NCBI RefSeq assembly: GCF_004115155.1
Contig: NZ_RDSM01000002.1
Location: 744,001-808,000, forward strand
Origin: Granulicella sibirica
GTDB lineage: Bacteria; Acidobacteriota; Terriglobia; Terriglobales; Acidobacteriaceae
Length of the DNA: 64,000 nt
Direction: 5' to 3'
This document shows, piece after piece, positions 53,970-63,507 of this stretch. The position numbers and the translations under genes were made by a program. The notes below the pieces were generated by a model. The model made no database searches. It was not told where the DNA came from and saw nothing but the letters and a program-made list of their open reading frames with translations. Position 1 is the stretch's first letter; the number at the start of each line of letters is the position of its first letter.

Positions 53970-55484
53970 CTATTCGGCGTCCGGTTTGGGAATCGTGGCC
54001 TTGATGGGTGGGGGCGGGATGGTGATGTCGACGTTGGTGACGGCACCTAGCGAGGAGAGAGGCGTGCCGAATTCCTTGCCGTTGCCGACGACGACGATGG
54101 CAAGTTTGGAGGCGTCGATGTACTTGTTGGCGACGCGAGTGACGTCGGCGGGTGTGACCTTTTCGATGCCGTCCTTGTAGCGCTCGAGGAAGTCGGGCGG
54201 GTAGCCGTAGAGGGCGAGGGTGACCTGTTCGGCGAGGGTCTTGTCGCGGGAGTCGTAGTGGAAGATGAAGGAGTTGAGAACCTGGTCCTTGGCGTTCTTC
54301 AGTTCGGTGGCGGTGGGGGGGACGGTTTTGAGGCGGCCGATCTCGTCGAGCATGGCTTTACTGGCGGCGACTGTGCTGGAGCTCTTGGTGGCGGCTTCGA
54401 CGAGGAAGAGGCCGGGGTGATCGTAGGAAGCGCCGTAGCTTCCGCTGACCGAGTAGGCGAGGCCGAGGCGGGTGCGGACGGCCTGGAAGACGCGGGACCC
54501 GAAGCCGCCCGAGAAGATCTCGTTCATGACGCTGAGGGCGTAGTAGTCGGGGTTGCGGCGCTCGGTGCCGAGCCCGACGAGGATGACGTTGGACTGATCG
54601 ACGTCGGTCTTGTCGACGAAGTAGACACCCGGTTTCGGCTCGGGGAAGTTGTCGGCGAGAGCGGGAAAGGCGTCGCCCTTGGGCATGGAGCCGAAGGCAG
54701 CGCGGAGCTTGGTCTCCATTGCGGCGGAGTCGAAGTCGCCGTCGAGGGCGACGATCATGTTGTTGGCGACGATGGTGTGATCGTGCCAGGCGGCGAGGTC
54801 GTCGATCTTGACGGCTTCGACGGTGGCGAACTCGGTCTCGCGGCCGTAGGGGTTGTTCTTGCCGTAGGCGAGCTGGACGGCCTGACGGCTGGCGATCCCT
54901 GCCGCGTCGTCATTGCGGCGGGCGATGCCGGTTTCGGCCTGGCGTTTGGCGAGGGCGAGCTTGTCGGCCTTGAAGGCCGGGTGGAGGAGGAGGTCGAGCG
55001 AAGACGCGAAGACGCTGTCGAAGTCTTCCTTGAGCGAGGACCAGCGGATAGAGGTGGTGGCGAGGCCTCCGCCGGTTTCGATGGTGGCGGCTTTGCGGGC
55101 GAGCTGCTCATCGAGAGCGTCGCCGGAGATGGTGGCGGTGCCGCTGGTGCGCCAGGCCTGGCCGTAGAGCGAGACGAGGCCGACCTTGTCGGCGGGCTCA
55201 TTGCGTGCGCCGCCCTTGATAAGGATGGAGCCGTCGATGAAGGGGAGCTCGTGGTCTTCCTGGAGGAAGATGGTGAGGCCGTTGTCGAGGACGATCTTTT
55301 TGGGCTGGCTGGGCTTGAAGTCGTGGAGGGGCGGGATGGGAATCTTCTGCCAGGGTCTGGACGAGGTGGCTGCCGGCTTGGGTGCGGCTGGCTTATCGGC
55401 CGAATTCTCATCCTGGGCGAAGGCGGACAGGGTGAGGCACGCCGCGAGTGCCAGGGCGAACCCGGAGTGCTTCAACTTGCTCAT
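53970..55484 (-). CDS. M16 peptidase family protein, zinc site absent
   Basis: A 504-residue exported protein with a signal peptide (about 1-23, ending S-A-F-A-Q) and two M16-type alpha/beta domains. The zinc-binding H-x-x-E-H is replaced by G-L-V-S-L-Y-G-Q-A-W, so it is the non-catalytic type. In paired M16B peptidases such a subunit completes the chamber by contributing the R/Y substrate-binding pair; here R-L-G-L-A-Y-S near residue 363 fits that. AAGG lies 5 bases before the ATG; a GTG at 55511 would overlap the upstream gene. It directly follows the catalytic subunit gene. Confidence 0.92.
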   Translation of the reverse strand: MSKLKHSGFALALAACLTLSAFAQDENSADKPAAPKPAATSSRPWQKIPIPPLHDFKPSQPKKIVLDNGLTIFLQEDHELPFIDGSILIKGGARNEPADKVGLVSLYGQAWRTSGTATISGDALDEQLARKAATIETGGGLATTSIRWSSLKEDFDSVFASSLDLLLHPAFKADKLALAKRQAETGIARRNDDAAGIASRQAVQLAYGKNNPYGRETEFATVEAVKIDDLAAWHDHTIVANNMIVALDGDFDSAAMETKLRAAFGSMPKGDAFPALADNFPEPKPGVYFVDKTDVDQSNVILVGLGTERRNPDYYALSVMNEIFSGGFGSRVFQAVRTRLGLAYSVSGSYGASYDHPGLFLVEAATKSSSTVAASKAMLDEIGRLKTVPPTATELKNAKDQVLNSFIFHYDSRDKTLAEQVTLALYGYPPDFLERYKDGIEKVTPADVTRVANKYIDASKLAIVVVGNGKEFGTPLSSLGAVTNVDITIPPPPIKATIPKPDAE

Positions 55485-55507
55485 CGATACCTTTGCTAAT
55501 TCTCTCT

Positions 55508-57082
55508 TCACTGGGCGGCTCCGCTGGTCTTTTCCGGTGTTTCGGCTGAGGTTCCGGCGGGGGGCGCGGCGAACTCGATGCGGGCGGTGGTGCGGTTGCT
55601 GTCGACGAAGATCTTGTTGGCGACGCGGCGGATGTCGGCCTTGGTGACGGCGTCGTCCTTGGCCTGCTCGCGGAACATCTCGCGCCAGTCGCCGAATTTG
55701 GTCTGGTAGTCGGCGAGCTGGTTGGCGAGGCCGGAGTTATCGGCGAGGCCGCGGAGCCGGTCGGCTCGGGAGCGGGTCTTGAACATCGCGAGCTCGTCGT
55801 CGGAGACCTCTTCGGTCTTCAGGCGATCGATCTCCTTGTGGATGGCCTTGGCGATCTCGTCGGTAGTGTGACCGGGTAACGGAACGCCGTAGACGGCGAA
55901 GAGTCCGGGATACTTGTCTCCAGGGAAGCCGCTGAAGCCCTGGGCGGTGGCGGCGATGCGCTGGTCGCGGACGAGGGAGCGGTAGAGTCGGGCGGTCCGG
56001 CCGTTGGAGAAGATGTCGGTGATGGCGTCGTAGACCGCATCGTCAGGATCGCGGTAGTCGGGGCGGTGGTAGCCCTCGATGTAGAAGGGCTGCGACTGGT
56101 CGTGGATGAGAACGGTCTTTTCGGCGATCTGCGGGGGCTCGACGGTGGTCATCGGCTCGGGCTTGGGGCCGGCGGGGATGTTGCTGAAGTACTTCTCGAG
56201 AATGGGGAGGGTGGTGGAGGCTTTGACGTCGCCTACTACGGCGATGACGATGTTGGCAGGGACGTAATACTTCTTGTGGAAGGCGGCGGCTTCAGTCGCG
56301 GTGACCTGGCTGATCTCGCTCTCCCAGCCGACGGTGGGGCGGCCATAGGGGTGAGCGACGTAGGCGGAGGAGAGGAACTGCTCGATCATGCGGCCGGTGG
56401 GGGAGGAGTCGGTGCGCATGCGGCGCTCTTCCTGGACGACGTCGCGCTCCTTGTAGAACTCACGCTCGACGGGCTCGCCGATGCGGCTCGACTCCATGTA
56501 GGCCCAGAGCTCGAGGCGGTTGGAGGGCATGCTCCAGAAGTACTGGGTGGAGTCTTCGCCAGTGGAGGCGTTGAGGCCCTCGGCTCCGTTCTGCTCGGCG
56601 ATCTGGGGGAAGGCGTTGGGGACGACGTACTTCTCGGCCTCGGCGGTGGAGCCGTCGAAGACTTTCTTGAGCTGCTCGAGCTTTTTAGGATCCTGGCCGA
56701 CGCGCTTGCGGTACTCGGCGTCGTAGGCGGCGTAGGCGACTTCTACCTTGGCGAGGGCGACCTTTTCGGCGGGGTAGTTGGTGGTGCCAATCTCGGTGGT
56801 GCCCTTGAAGGCCATGTGCTCGAACATGTGGGCAAGACCGCTGGCGCCCTGGGGGTCGTCGGCCGATCCGGCGTCGACCATGGTGAAGTAGCTGAAGACG
56901 GGGGCTTCGGGGCGCTCGCAAAGGATGAGGGTGAGTCCGTTGGGGAGGACCTTGACGGTGGTGCGCTTCTCAAAGCTGGCGAGATCCTGGGCGCGGAGGG
57001 TGATGGGCGAGGCCGCAAGAAGGACCCCAAGGGACGCCACACCCGCGAACCGGCGCAGCGACAAACCGTGATGCTTGAGCAA
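55508..57082 (-). CDS. M16 zinc metallopeptidase, catalytic subunit
   Basis: A 524-residue exported peptidase. After a signal peptide (about 1-31, ending T-L-R-A-Q) the inverted zinc motif H85-M-F-E88-H89 is present, with a downstream Glu-rich helix expected to give the third ligand. It likely degrades peptides in the periplasm together with the non-catalytic partner encoded 23 bases downstream. The TTG at 57082 has GGAGG 8 bases upstream and gives a clean signal peptide; the longer GTG start at 57166 would run into the promoter shared with fadN. Confidence 0.92.
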   Translation of the reverse strand: MLKHHGLSLRRFAGVASLGVLLAASPITLRAQDLASFEKRTTVKVLPNGLTLILCERPEAPVFSYFTMVDAGSADDPQGASGLAHMFEHMAFKGTTEIGTTNYPAEKVALAKVEVAYAAYDAEYRKRVGQDPKKLEQLKKVFDGSTAEAEKYVVPNAFPQIAEQNGAEGLNASTGEDSTQYFWSMPSNRLELWAYMESSRIGEPVEREFYKERDVVQEERRMRTDSSPTGRMIEQFLSSAYVAHPYGRPTVGWESEISQVTATEAAAFHKKYYVPANIVIAVVGDVKASTTLPILEKYFSNIPAGPKPEPMTTVEPPQIAEKTVLIHDQSQPFYIEGYHRPDYRDPDDAVYDAITDIFSNGRTARLYRSLVRDQRIAATAQGFSGFPGDKYPGLFAVYGVPLPGHTTDEIAKAIHKEIDRLKTEEVSDDELAMFKTRSRADRLRGLADNSGLANQLADYQTKFGDWREMFREQAKDDAVTKADIRRVANKIFVDSNRTTARIEFAAPPAGTSAETPEKTSGAAQ

Positions 57083-57175
57083 AGAGACGACCTCCGAGCA
57101 ATAACCTGTTAACCATAACGGATCGAGGTGGAGAAGGTAAGCGCGATATCTTCGCGAAACGTTCACTTGACGAAA

Positions 57176-57189
57176 TGAATGACCATTCA
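57176..57189. promoter_or_regulatory. FadR-like palindromic operator
   Basis: TGAATGACCATTCA has 6-bp arms TGAATG/CATTCA around AC and resembles the TGAATGA-type boxes bound by TetR-family FadR regulators of beta-oxidation. It lies 69 bases before the fadN start in the spacer shared with the M16 genes. No TetR-type gene is adjacent, so the regulator would be encoded elsewhere. Confidence 0.6.
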
Positions 57190-57258
57190 GTAGAGTCGTG
57201 CCGTTCGGGATGTCTGCCGGACGAGGCTTGTTTTCTGCTTCAGGAGAGTCCGGAGATC

Positions 57259-59745
57259 ATGTCGAACGCAATACACCCGCAACCGCACGACATCCGCAAG
57301 GTCGCCGTGCTCGGCGCTGGAACCATGGGCTCACGGATCGCCGCGCATGTCGCGAATGCCGGGCTGCCGGTGGTGCTGCTGGATATCGTGCCTCCAGGTG
57401 TCGGTGCGGATGCAGCCAAGGCCGAGCGGAATAAGTTTGTGCTGGCCGCGCTCGATGGGTTGAAGAAGTCGAAGCCCGCGGCTTTCTATACGCCGGATGC
57501 GGCGGGCAAGATCGCTACGGGCAACTTTGAGGATGATCTTGGGCTGATCGCGGATTGCGACTGGATTATCGAAGTCGTCGCCGAGAATCTCGAGATCAAG
57601 CGAGGGCTGCTGGAGAAGGTGCAGAAGCATCGGCGGGCGGGGTCGATCATTACCTCCAATACTTCGGGGTTGCCGATTGCGAAGATCGTCGAAGGAATGC
57701 CGGATGACCTGCGGCATCACTGGTTCGGGACACACTTCTTCAATCCGCCACGGTACATGCGGCTGCTGGAGATTATCCCGACCGACGAGTCTTCGGCGGA
57801 GGACATTGCGGCGATTTCGCACTTTGGCGATCAGAGGTTGGGGAAGGCGATTGTGCCTTCGCATGACACGCCGAACTTTATCGCGAACCGGATCGGGACG
57901 TTCTCGATGGGGAATGCGATCCGGCTGATGCAGGCGCAGGGGCTGACGATCGAGGAGGTCGACGCATTGACGGGCGCGCCGCTGGGGTGGCCGAAGACGG
58001 GGACGTTCCGGCTTGGGGACCTGGTGGGCGTGGATGTGCTTGCGCATGTGGCCTCGAACTTCGCGGCGCAGGCGGAGAAGATCGGCGACGAACGGCAGGA
58101 TGTGGTGCTGGCTTCGTTCATCGCGAAGATGCTCGAGAAGAAGTGGCTCGGGGATAAGGCGAAGCAGGGGTTCTACAAGAAGGAAGGGAAGGATAAAGAC
58201 GGTCGGGATCTGCGGCACGTGCTGGACTGGCAAACGCTGGATTACAAGCCTTCGATGAGGCCGAAGTTTGCGGCGCTGGAGATGGCGAAGAACGTGGAGC
58301 GGACGACGGCTCGGATACCGCAGTTGCTGCATGCGGATGCCGGGTCGGATAAGGCGGCAGCGTTTTACTGGCCTCTGCTGACGGAGCTGTTTACATACTC
58401 GGCGAACCGGGTGGCGGCGGATGGGTCCCAGCCTGCCGACACGATCGTCGAGATCGACCAGGCGATGAAGACGGGGTTCAACTGGGAGCTTGGGCCGTTC
58501 GAGATGTTTGACGCGGCAGGGATGAAGGCGACGACGGAGCGGATGCGGGCGGCGGGGGCTCCGGTGGCAGAGAATACGGAGAAGCTGCTGGCCTATGCCG
58601 AGGCCAATGGGGTTGAGGCTTCGTGGTATGTCGACGACGTCTCGGTGGCTTCAGGGCGACGGTACTTCGATCCGTTTACGGGTAGCTACAAGCCTGTGCT
58701 TGTGGCCGATGGGGTTTCTTCGCTGGCTGCGGTGAAGAAGAGCCATGGCGTCTTCAAGAAGAACGCCGGGGCTTCGGTTGTCGACCTTGGCGATGGAGTG
58801 GCGGCGATCGAGCTGCACTCGAAGATGAATGCGCTGGGCGGAGATATCGTCTCGCTGATCCTGCAGACGCTCAAGCCGGGGTCGGAGGCGGTGGCGAATT
58901 TTTCCTCATTTGTGATTACCGGGGATTCGACGAACTTCTCGGTTGGCGCGAACCTCATGCAGCTTCTGCTCTCCGTGCAGGAAGAGGAGTGGGATGAGGT
59001 CGAGATGATGGTGAAGCAGTTTCAGAACATGACGCAGGCGATCCGGTTCTGTCCTCGGCCGGTGGTGGTTGCGCCTTATGGGATGTGCCTGGGTGGGGGC
59101 GTGGAGATATCGCTGCATGCAGCCGCGCGGCAGCCGCATGCAGAGCTATATATGGGGCTGGTGGAGACAGGCGTGGGGCTGATTCCGGCGGGCGGTGGAT
59201 GCAAGGAGATGACGATCAAGAGTATCGAGGCGGGGGCCAGTATTCGTCCGGATGCTCGTGGGGAGGGCGTCGAGATCTTCGAGGCGCTGAAGAAGAACTT
59301 CGAAACGATTGCGATGGCGAAGGTTTCTACTTCGGCGGCCGAGGCTCGGGGGCTTGGGTTTTTGAAGGCTTCAGACCTGATCACGATTAACCGGGAGCGC
59401 TTGCTGACGGATGCGAAGGCAAGGGCAATGGGGATTGCGGAGGCGGGGTATAGTGCGCCGGTGGTGCAGATGGCGATTCCGGCTCCAGGGGAGAATGCCC
59501 TGGCTACGTTGAAGCTGGCGGTTTGGACGATGCGTCAGGGGGCGTTCATCTCGGAGCATGACGCGAAGATTGCCAACTGGGTGGCTTATGCGCTTTGTGG
59601 CGGGAAGGTGACGCCGGGCACTCCTGTCAGCGAGCAGTATCTGCTGGACCTGGAGCGGGAGGCGTTTCTGAGTCTGTGCGGGGAGAAGAAGACGCAGGAG
59701 CGGATTGCCTTTACGTTGAAGACGGGGAAGCCGTTGCGGAACTAG
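57259..59745 (+). CDS. fadN: 3-hydroxyacyl-CoA dehydrogenase/enoyl-CoA hydratase fusion
   Basis: Catalyses hydration and NAD-dependent oxidation steps of fatty-acid beta-oxidation. The 828 residues begin with the dehydrogenase Rossmann fold (V-L-G-A-G-T-M-G-S at 17-25) and helical C-domains, and end with a crotonase-like hydratase domain (about 560-760, with G-M-C-L-G-G-G-V-E-I-S). This order is that of B. subtilis FadN, opposite to E. coli FadB. The ATG at 57259 follows GGAG; the longer frame would start inside the operator at 57176. It forms an operon with fadA and probably fadE, likely controlled through that palindrome. Confidence 0.93.
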   Translation: MSNAIHPQPHDIRKVAVLGAGTMGSRIAAHVANAGLPVVLLDIVPPGVGADAAKAERNKFVLAALDGLKKSKPAAFYTPDAAGKIATGNFEDDLGLIADCDWIIEVVAENLEIKRGLLEKVQKHRRAGSIITSNTSGLPIAKIVEGMPDDLRHHWFGTHFFNPPRYMRLLEIIPTDESSAEDIAAISHFGDQRLGKAIVPSHDTPNFIANRIGTFSMGNAIRLMQAQGLTIEEVDALTGAPLGWPKTGTFRLGDLVGVDVLAHVASNFAAQAEKIGDERQDVVLASFIAKMLEKKWLGDKAKQGFYKKEGKDKDGRDLRHVLDWQTLDYKPSMRPKFAALEMAKNVERTTARIPQLLHADAGSDKAAAFYWPLLTELFTYSANRVAADGSQPADTIVEIDQAMKTGFNWELGPFEMFDAAGMKATTERMRAAGAPVAENTEKLLAYAEANGVEASWYVDDVSVASGRRYFDPFTGSYKPVLVADGVSSLAAVKKSHGVFKKNAGASVVDLGDGVAAIELHSKMNALGGDIVSLILQTLKPGSEAVANFSSFVITGDSTNFSVGANLMQLLLSVQEEEWDEVEMMVKQFQNMTQAIRFCPRPVVVAPYGMCLGGGVEISLHAAARQPHAELYMGLVETGVGLIPAGGGCKEMTIKSIEAGASIRPDARGEGVEIFEALKKNFETIAMAKVSTSAAEARGLGFLKASDLITINRERLLTDAKARAMGIAEAGYSAPVVQMAIPAPGENALATLKLAVWTMRQGAFISEHDAKIANWVAYALCGGKVTPGTPVSEQYLLDLEREAFLSLCGEKKTQERIAFTLKTGKPLRN

Positions 59746-59762
59746 TTGGGATTGAGGGTTCT

Positions 59763-60959
59763 ATGAATGATGTGGTGATTGTTTCGGCAGTGCGAACGGC
59801 GGTGGGCAAGGCTCCCCGGGGGACGTTGAGGACGACGCGTCCGGATGACCTGGCGGCGGTTGCGATCGAGGGGACGCTCGCCCGGGTTCCGCAACTGGAT
59901 AAGGCGGAGATCGAGGATGTCATCCTTGGGTGTGCGATGCCTGAGGGTGAGCAGGGGATGAACGTCGCGAAGATCGCGAGCTTTCGGGCGGGGCTTCCTT
60001 TTACGACTTCGGCGATGACGGTGAATCGGTACTGTGCTTCGGGGTTGCAGTCGATTGCGATTGCGGCGGACCGGATCCGCGGGGGGAGCGCGGATGTGAT
60101 TCTTGCCGGCGGGACGGAGAGCATGTCGTTTGTGCCGTTCGGCGGGAACAAGATCTCGGTGAACCCGTGGCTGGTGGAGAACTATCCGGGGTCGTATATG
60201 TCGATGGGGCTGACGGCGGAGCGGGTGGCGGCGCACTACGGGATTACCCGGGAGGCTATGGATCAGTTCTCGTTTGAGAGCCATCAGAAGGCGCTGGCGG
60301 CGCAGGCTGAGGGGCGGTTTGACGATGAGATTGTGCCGGTCGAGGTTACGAATGCGATTCCCGATTATGACGGGAAGAGCAGGAAGGTTCGGGTGAAGCC
60401 TACGTCTTCTATCTTCGCGAAGGATGAGGGGCCGCGGGCCGATACGTCGCTCGAGGCGCTGGCGCGGCTGAAGCCGGTGTTTCATGCGAAGGGGACGGTG
60501 ACGGCGGGGAACTCGTCGCAGACGTCGGATGGGGCGGCGGCGGCGATTGTGATGTCGGCGCGGCGGGCGGAGGAACTGGGTATTCCGGCGATGGCTCGGT
60601 TTATCGCGTTTGCGTATGCGGGGTGCGATCCGGAGGAGATGGGGATCGGGCCGATTCATGCGATTCCTAAGGCGCTGAAGATGGCTGGTTTGACGCTGGA
60701 CGATATTGGGGTGATTGAGCTGAATGAGGCGTTCGCGGCGCAGTCCTTAGCTGTCATCAAGGTGCTTGGGATCGATCCTGCTCGGCTGAATGTGAATGGC
60801 GGGGCGATTGCGCTTGGGCATCCGCTTGGGTGCACGGGGGCTAAGTTGACGGCTACTTTGCTGAGGGAGATGCCGAGGCGGGGGGCTAAGTATGGGATGG
60901 TGACGATGTGTGTTGGGGGTGGGATGGGGGCGGCTGGGATCTTTGAGGCGGTGAACTGA
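59763..60959 (+). CDS. fadA: Acetyl-CoA acyltransferase (3-ketoacyl-CoA thiolase)
   Basis: Cleaves 3-ketoacyl-CoA to acetyl-CoA and a shortened acyl-CoA. The 398 residues have nucleophile Cys91 (N-R-Y-C-A-S-G-L-Q), G-H-P-L-G-C-T-G-A with the catalytic His, and C-V-G-G-G-M-G near the end with the second Cys. It starts 17 bases after fadN with GAGGG close upstream; the longest frame from 59595 lies inside fadN and is rejected. Order fadN-fadA-fadE matches Gram-positive beta-oxidation operons. Confidence 0.95.
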   Translation: MNDVVIVSAVRTAVGKAPRGTLRTTRPDDLAAVAIEGTLARVPQLDKAEIEDVILGCAMPEGEQGMNVAKIASFRAGLPFTTSAMTVNRYCASGLQSIAIAADRIRGGSADVILAGGTESMSFVPFGGNKISVNPWLVENYPGSYMSMGLTAERVAAHYGITREAMDQFSFESHQKALAAQAEGRFDDEIVPVEVTNAIPDYDGKSRKVRVKPTSSIFAKDEGPRADTSLEALARLKPVFHAKGTVTAGNSSQTSDGAAAAIVMSARRAEELGIPAMARFIAFAYAGCDPEEMGIGPIHAIPKALKMAGLTLDDIGVIELNEAFAAQSLAVIKVLGIDPARLNVNGGAIALGHPLGCTGAKLTATLLREMPRRGAKYGMVTMCVGGGMGAAGIFEAVN

Positions 60960-61001
60960 TGCTGGACCTGAAAACAAGATGGCCTGTTCGGGGTGGTGCC
61001 G

Positions 61002-61403
61002 ATGAATGAGAAGTTCTCAGCGACGGATCAGGGAGGACAGCAGACCCGTTCTGTTGATGAATTTCCCGAACTGGCCCGCATTGCTCGTCGCCAACTCTTT
61101 GTCATCCGCTCGTACAAGGCAATCGCGTTAGCTCCTTTTTGCTTGTTTCTCTTCATCGTTTTGAAGCTTGCTCCAAATGCTGGAGGGCGAGGCTGGGATG
61201 CACTCATCTTCTTTACCCTTGGATGGGCGATGTTCGTGGCTGGCGTGGCTTTTCGCTACACCTTTTGGGGCTTCGATTGTCCTTCATGCGAGAAGCGCTT
61301 TGGGATGGGTCCAGATTGCCGCACTTGCAGCTTTCCGAGACACGCGCCCATCGCGGGTGGCGGGATTTCAGAACTGAATCTGTTTGGTAAAGGTGAAGAG
61401 TAG
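61002..61403 (+). CDS. Small membrane protein with two CxxC motifs
   Basis: A 133-residue protein with two transmembrane helices (about 40-58 and 70-90) followed by C-P-S-C and C-R-T-C, spaced like a zinc ribbon. No family is recognised. Its base composition is less GC-rich than that of the flanking fad genes, and it sits between fadA and fadE with 43 bases before it and 189 after. It may be an accidental insertion. A GTG at 60993 is an alternative start. Confidence 0.6.
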   Translation: MNEKFSATDQGGQQTRSVDEFPELARIARRQLFVIRSYKAIALAPFCLFLFIVLKLAPNAGGRGWDALIFFTLGWAMFVAGVAFRYTFWGFDCPSCEKRFGMGPDCRTCSFPRHAPIAGGGISELNLFGKGEE

Positions 61404-61442
61404 CGAAACACCAGTAATCCACGGTGCCCAAGAGGGTACCTC

Positions 61443-61496
61443 AGCGGCTAAAGCCGCTGCCCATGGGCAGCGTCATGGCACGGCTGAAGCCGTGCC
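61443..61496. repeat. Tandem perfect hairpins (REP-like element)
   Basis: Two tight stem-loops: AGCGGCT-AA-AGCCGCT (61443-61458) and GGCACGGCT-GA-AGCCGTGCC (61477-61496), separated by CCCATGGG. They lie between the small membrane protein gene and fadE. Similar doublets around AAGCCG are common between genes in acidobacteria. They could cap or attenuate the transcript before fadE. Confidence 0.65.
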
Positions 61497-61592
61497 CTTA
61501 AGCAAGACGCAAGTCTTCGCAGGCACCTAAAGCTATCCGCTTGGCTAGAAAGCTTAGAAACATCTTCAAATTTGTTTTTCAGGAGTCACACC

Positions 61593-63419
61593 ATGGCCGC
61601 TTCCACTACCCTCCCGCCTGAAGTAACGACCATCAAGCCGCAGACTGTCCGCATTCCCGGTGGTGCCTTTCTTATCACCGATGCGAAGCCTGACGATTGC
61701 ATCTTTCCGGAAGACTTCACGGAAGAGCAGAGGCAGATTGCTGAGACTACGGCTGACTTCGCCAACAACGAGATCGTGCCGATGTCGGATGCGATCGAGG
61801 AGAAGGACTTCTCGGTTACGCGTCGGTTGCTTAAGGAGGCGGCGGAGCTTGGGCTTACTTCGATCGATATTCCTGAGGAGTATGGGGGGCTTGAGCTGGA
61901 TAAGATGAGCTCGGCGATTGTGGCGGAGAATATCTCGCGGCAGGGGTCGTTCTCGGTGGCGTTCTCGGCGCATACGGGAATTGGAACGCTTCCTCTGGTT
62001 TGGTACGGGACGGCGGAGCAGAAGGCGAAGTATCTGCCGCGGATCGCATCGGGTGAGATTATTTCGGCTTATGCGCTTTCGGAGTCGACCTCGGGGTCGG
62101 ATGCGGTGAGTGCGCGGTGCCGGGCGGTGCTGAGTGAGGATGGCTCGACCTACACGCTCAACGGCGAGAAGATGTGGATTACGAATGGCGGGATCGCGGA
62201 TCTTTATACCGTCTTTGCGCGGTGTGCGGTGCCGGGGGAAGACAAGGAAAAGCTGACGGCGTTTCTGATCGAGCGGGGGACGTCGGGGTTTACGAATGGC
62301 AATGAGGAGCACAAGCTGGGGATTCGCGGGTCGTCGACGACGCCGCTGATCCTGACGGACTGCGTGATTCCGGCGGGGAACCTGCTTGGCGAGGTCGGTA
62401 AAGGGCACCACATTGCGTTCAACATTTTGAATGTCGGGCGGTACAAGCTGGGGAATGCGGCGGTGGGTGGGGCGCACCGGTCGCTCGATAACGGGATCAA
62501 GTATGCGATCGACCGGAAGGCGTTCGGGAAGTCGATCTCCGAGTTTGGTCTGATCCAGGAGAAGATCGCGAACTCGGCGGTGGGGATCTTTGCGGGCGGG
62601 GCGGTGTGCTACCGGACGGTGGGGCTGATCGACCAGGCGCTTGCGGGCGTGGATAAGAACGATACGAAGGCGATTCAGAAACAGATCGAGAGCTATGCGG
62701 TGGAGTGCTCGATTGTGAAGGTGTGGGCGTCGGAGATGCTGGATTACGTGGTCGACGAGACGCTGCAGATCTTCGCGGGGTATGGGTATGTGGAGGAGTA
62801 TCCGGCGGCGCGGGCTTATCGGGATGCGCGGATCAACCGTATCTTTGAAGGCACGAATGAGATCAATCGGCTGATCATTACGGGGTGGCTGATGAAGTCG
62901 GCCATGACGGGCAAGCTGGCGTTGATGCCTGCGATCAAGAACCTGATGGACGAGGTGATGGCGGGGCCGATCGAGAAGGAAGAGCGCGAGGGGCCGTTGG
63001 CGGAGGAGTTCGACCTGCTTGCTTCGGCGAAGAAGACGGCGTTGTTCGCGGCTGGGGTTGCCACGCAGAAGTACATGCAGGCGATGGCGGACGAGCAGGA
63101 GGTGATGGGGGCGATCGCGGACATGATCATCGAGGTGTTCGCGATGGAGTCGACGCTGCTGCGGGCGCAGAAGATTGTGGACGGCAAGAAGCTGAAGAGT
63201 GAGATCCCCGTCGCGATGGCGAAGCTGTATGCGGCGAAGGCGATGGATGTGATCGAGCTTGCGGCGCGGAAGGTGGTTGCGGCGGCGGCCGAGGGGGATA
63301 TGCTGCGGACGCAGATGACGATTCTGCGCAGGCTGGCGAAGCATGATCCGGTGGATACGATCGCGTTGCGACGGCAGGTGGCGAAGCATGTAATCAATGC
63401 CGGGCGGTATACGCTTTAG
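61593..63419 (+). CDS. fadE: Acyl-CoA dehydrogenase
   Basis: FAD-dependent first oxidation of beta-oxidation. The 608 residues match the long FadE type of B. subtilis (about 594) rather than ordinary 380-residue enzymes. The core shows Y-A-L-S-E-S-T-S-G-S-D, the M-W-I-T-N-G flavin segment, and R-I-F-E-G-T-N-E-I-N-R holding the likely catalytic Glu. A helical C-terminal extension of about 150 residues follows. AGGAG lies 7 bases before the ATG at 61593. It is probably transcribed with fadN and fadA, although the hairpin pair upstream may weaken expression. Confidence 0.94.
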   Translation: MAASTTLPPEVTTIKPQTVRIPGGAFLITDAKPDDCIFPEDFTEEQRQIAETTADFANNEIVPMSDAIEEKDFSVTRRLLKEAAELGLTSIDIPEEYGGLELDKMSSAIVAENISRQGSFSVAFSAHTGIGTLPLVWYGTAEQKAKYLPRIASGEIISAYALSESTSGSDAVSARCRAVLSEDGSTYTLNGEKMWITNGGIADLYTVFARCAVPGEDKEKLTAFLIERGTSGFTNGNEEHKLGIRGSSTTPLILTDCVIPAGNLLGEVGKGHHIAFNILNVGRYKLGNAAVGGAHRSLDNGIKYAIDRKAFGKSISEFGLIQEKIANSAVGIFAGGAVCYRTVGLIDQALAGVDKNDTKAIQKQIESYAVECSIVKVWASEMLDYVVDETLQIFAGYGYVEEYPAARAYRDARINRIFEGTNEINRLIITGWLMKSAMTGKLALMPAIKNLMDEVMAGPIEKEEREGPLAEEFDLLASAKKTALFAAGVATQKYMQAMADEQEVMGAIADMIIEVFAMESTLLRAQKIVDGKKLKSEIPVAMAKLYAAKAMDVIELAARKVVAAAAEGDMLRTQMTILRRLAKHDPVDTIALRRQVAKHVINAGRYTL

Positions 63420-63507
63420 CGCGGTTAAGCCTGAACCAAGGTTGCACCGTGCCAGGTGCTTTCCGGGTTGCCTTCTGTAGGACGCTCTGTAAGGATCAGG
63501 GGGTCCT

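Noticed and set aside
61566..63389. A 607-codon minus-strand frame opposite fadE
   Set aside because: Arg/His/Pro-rich shadow with no domains; fadE is clear on the other strand.
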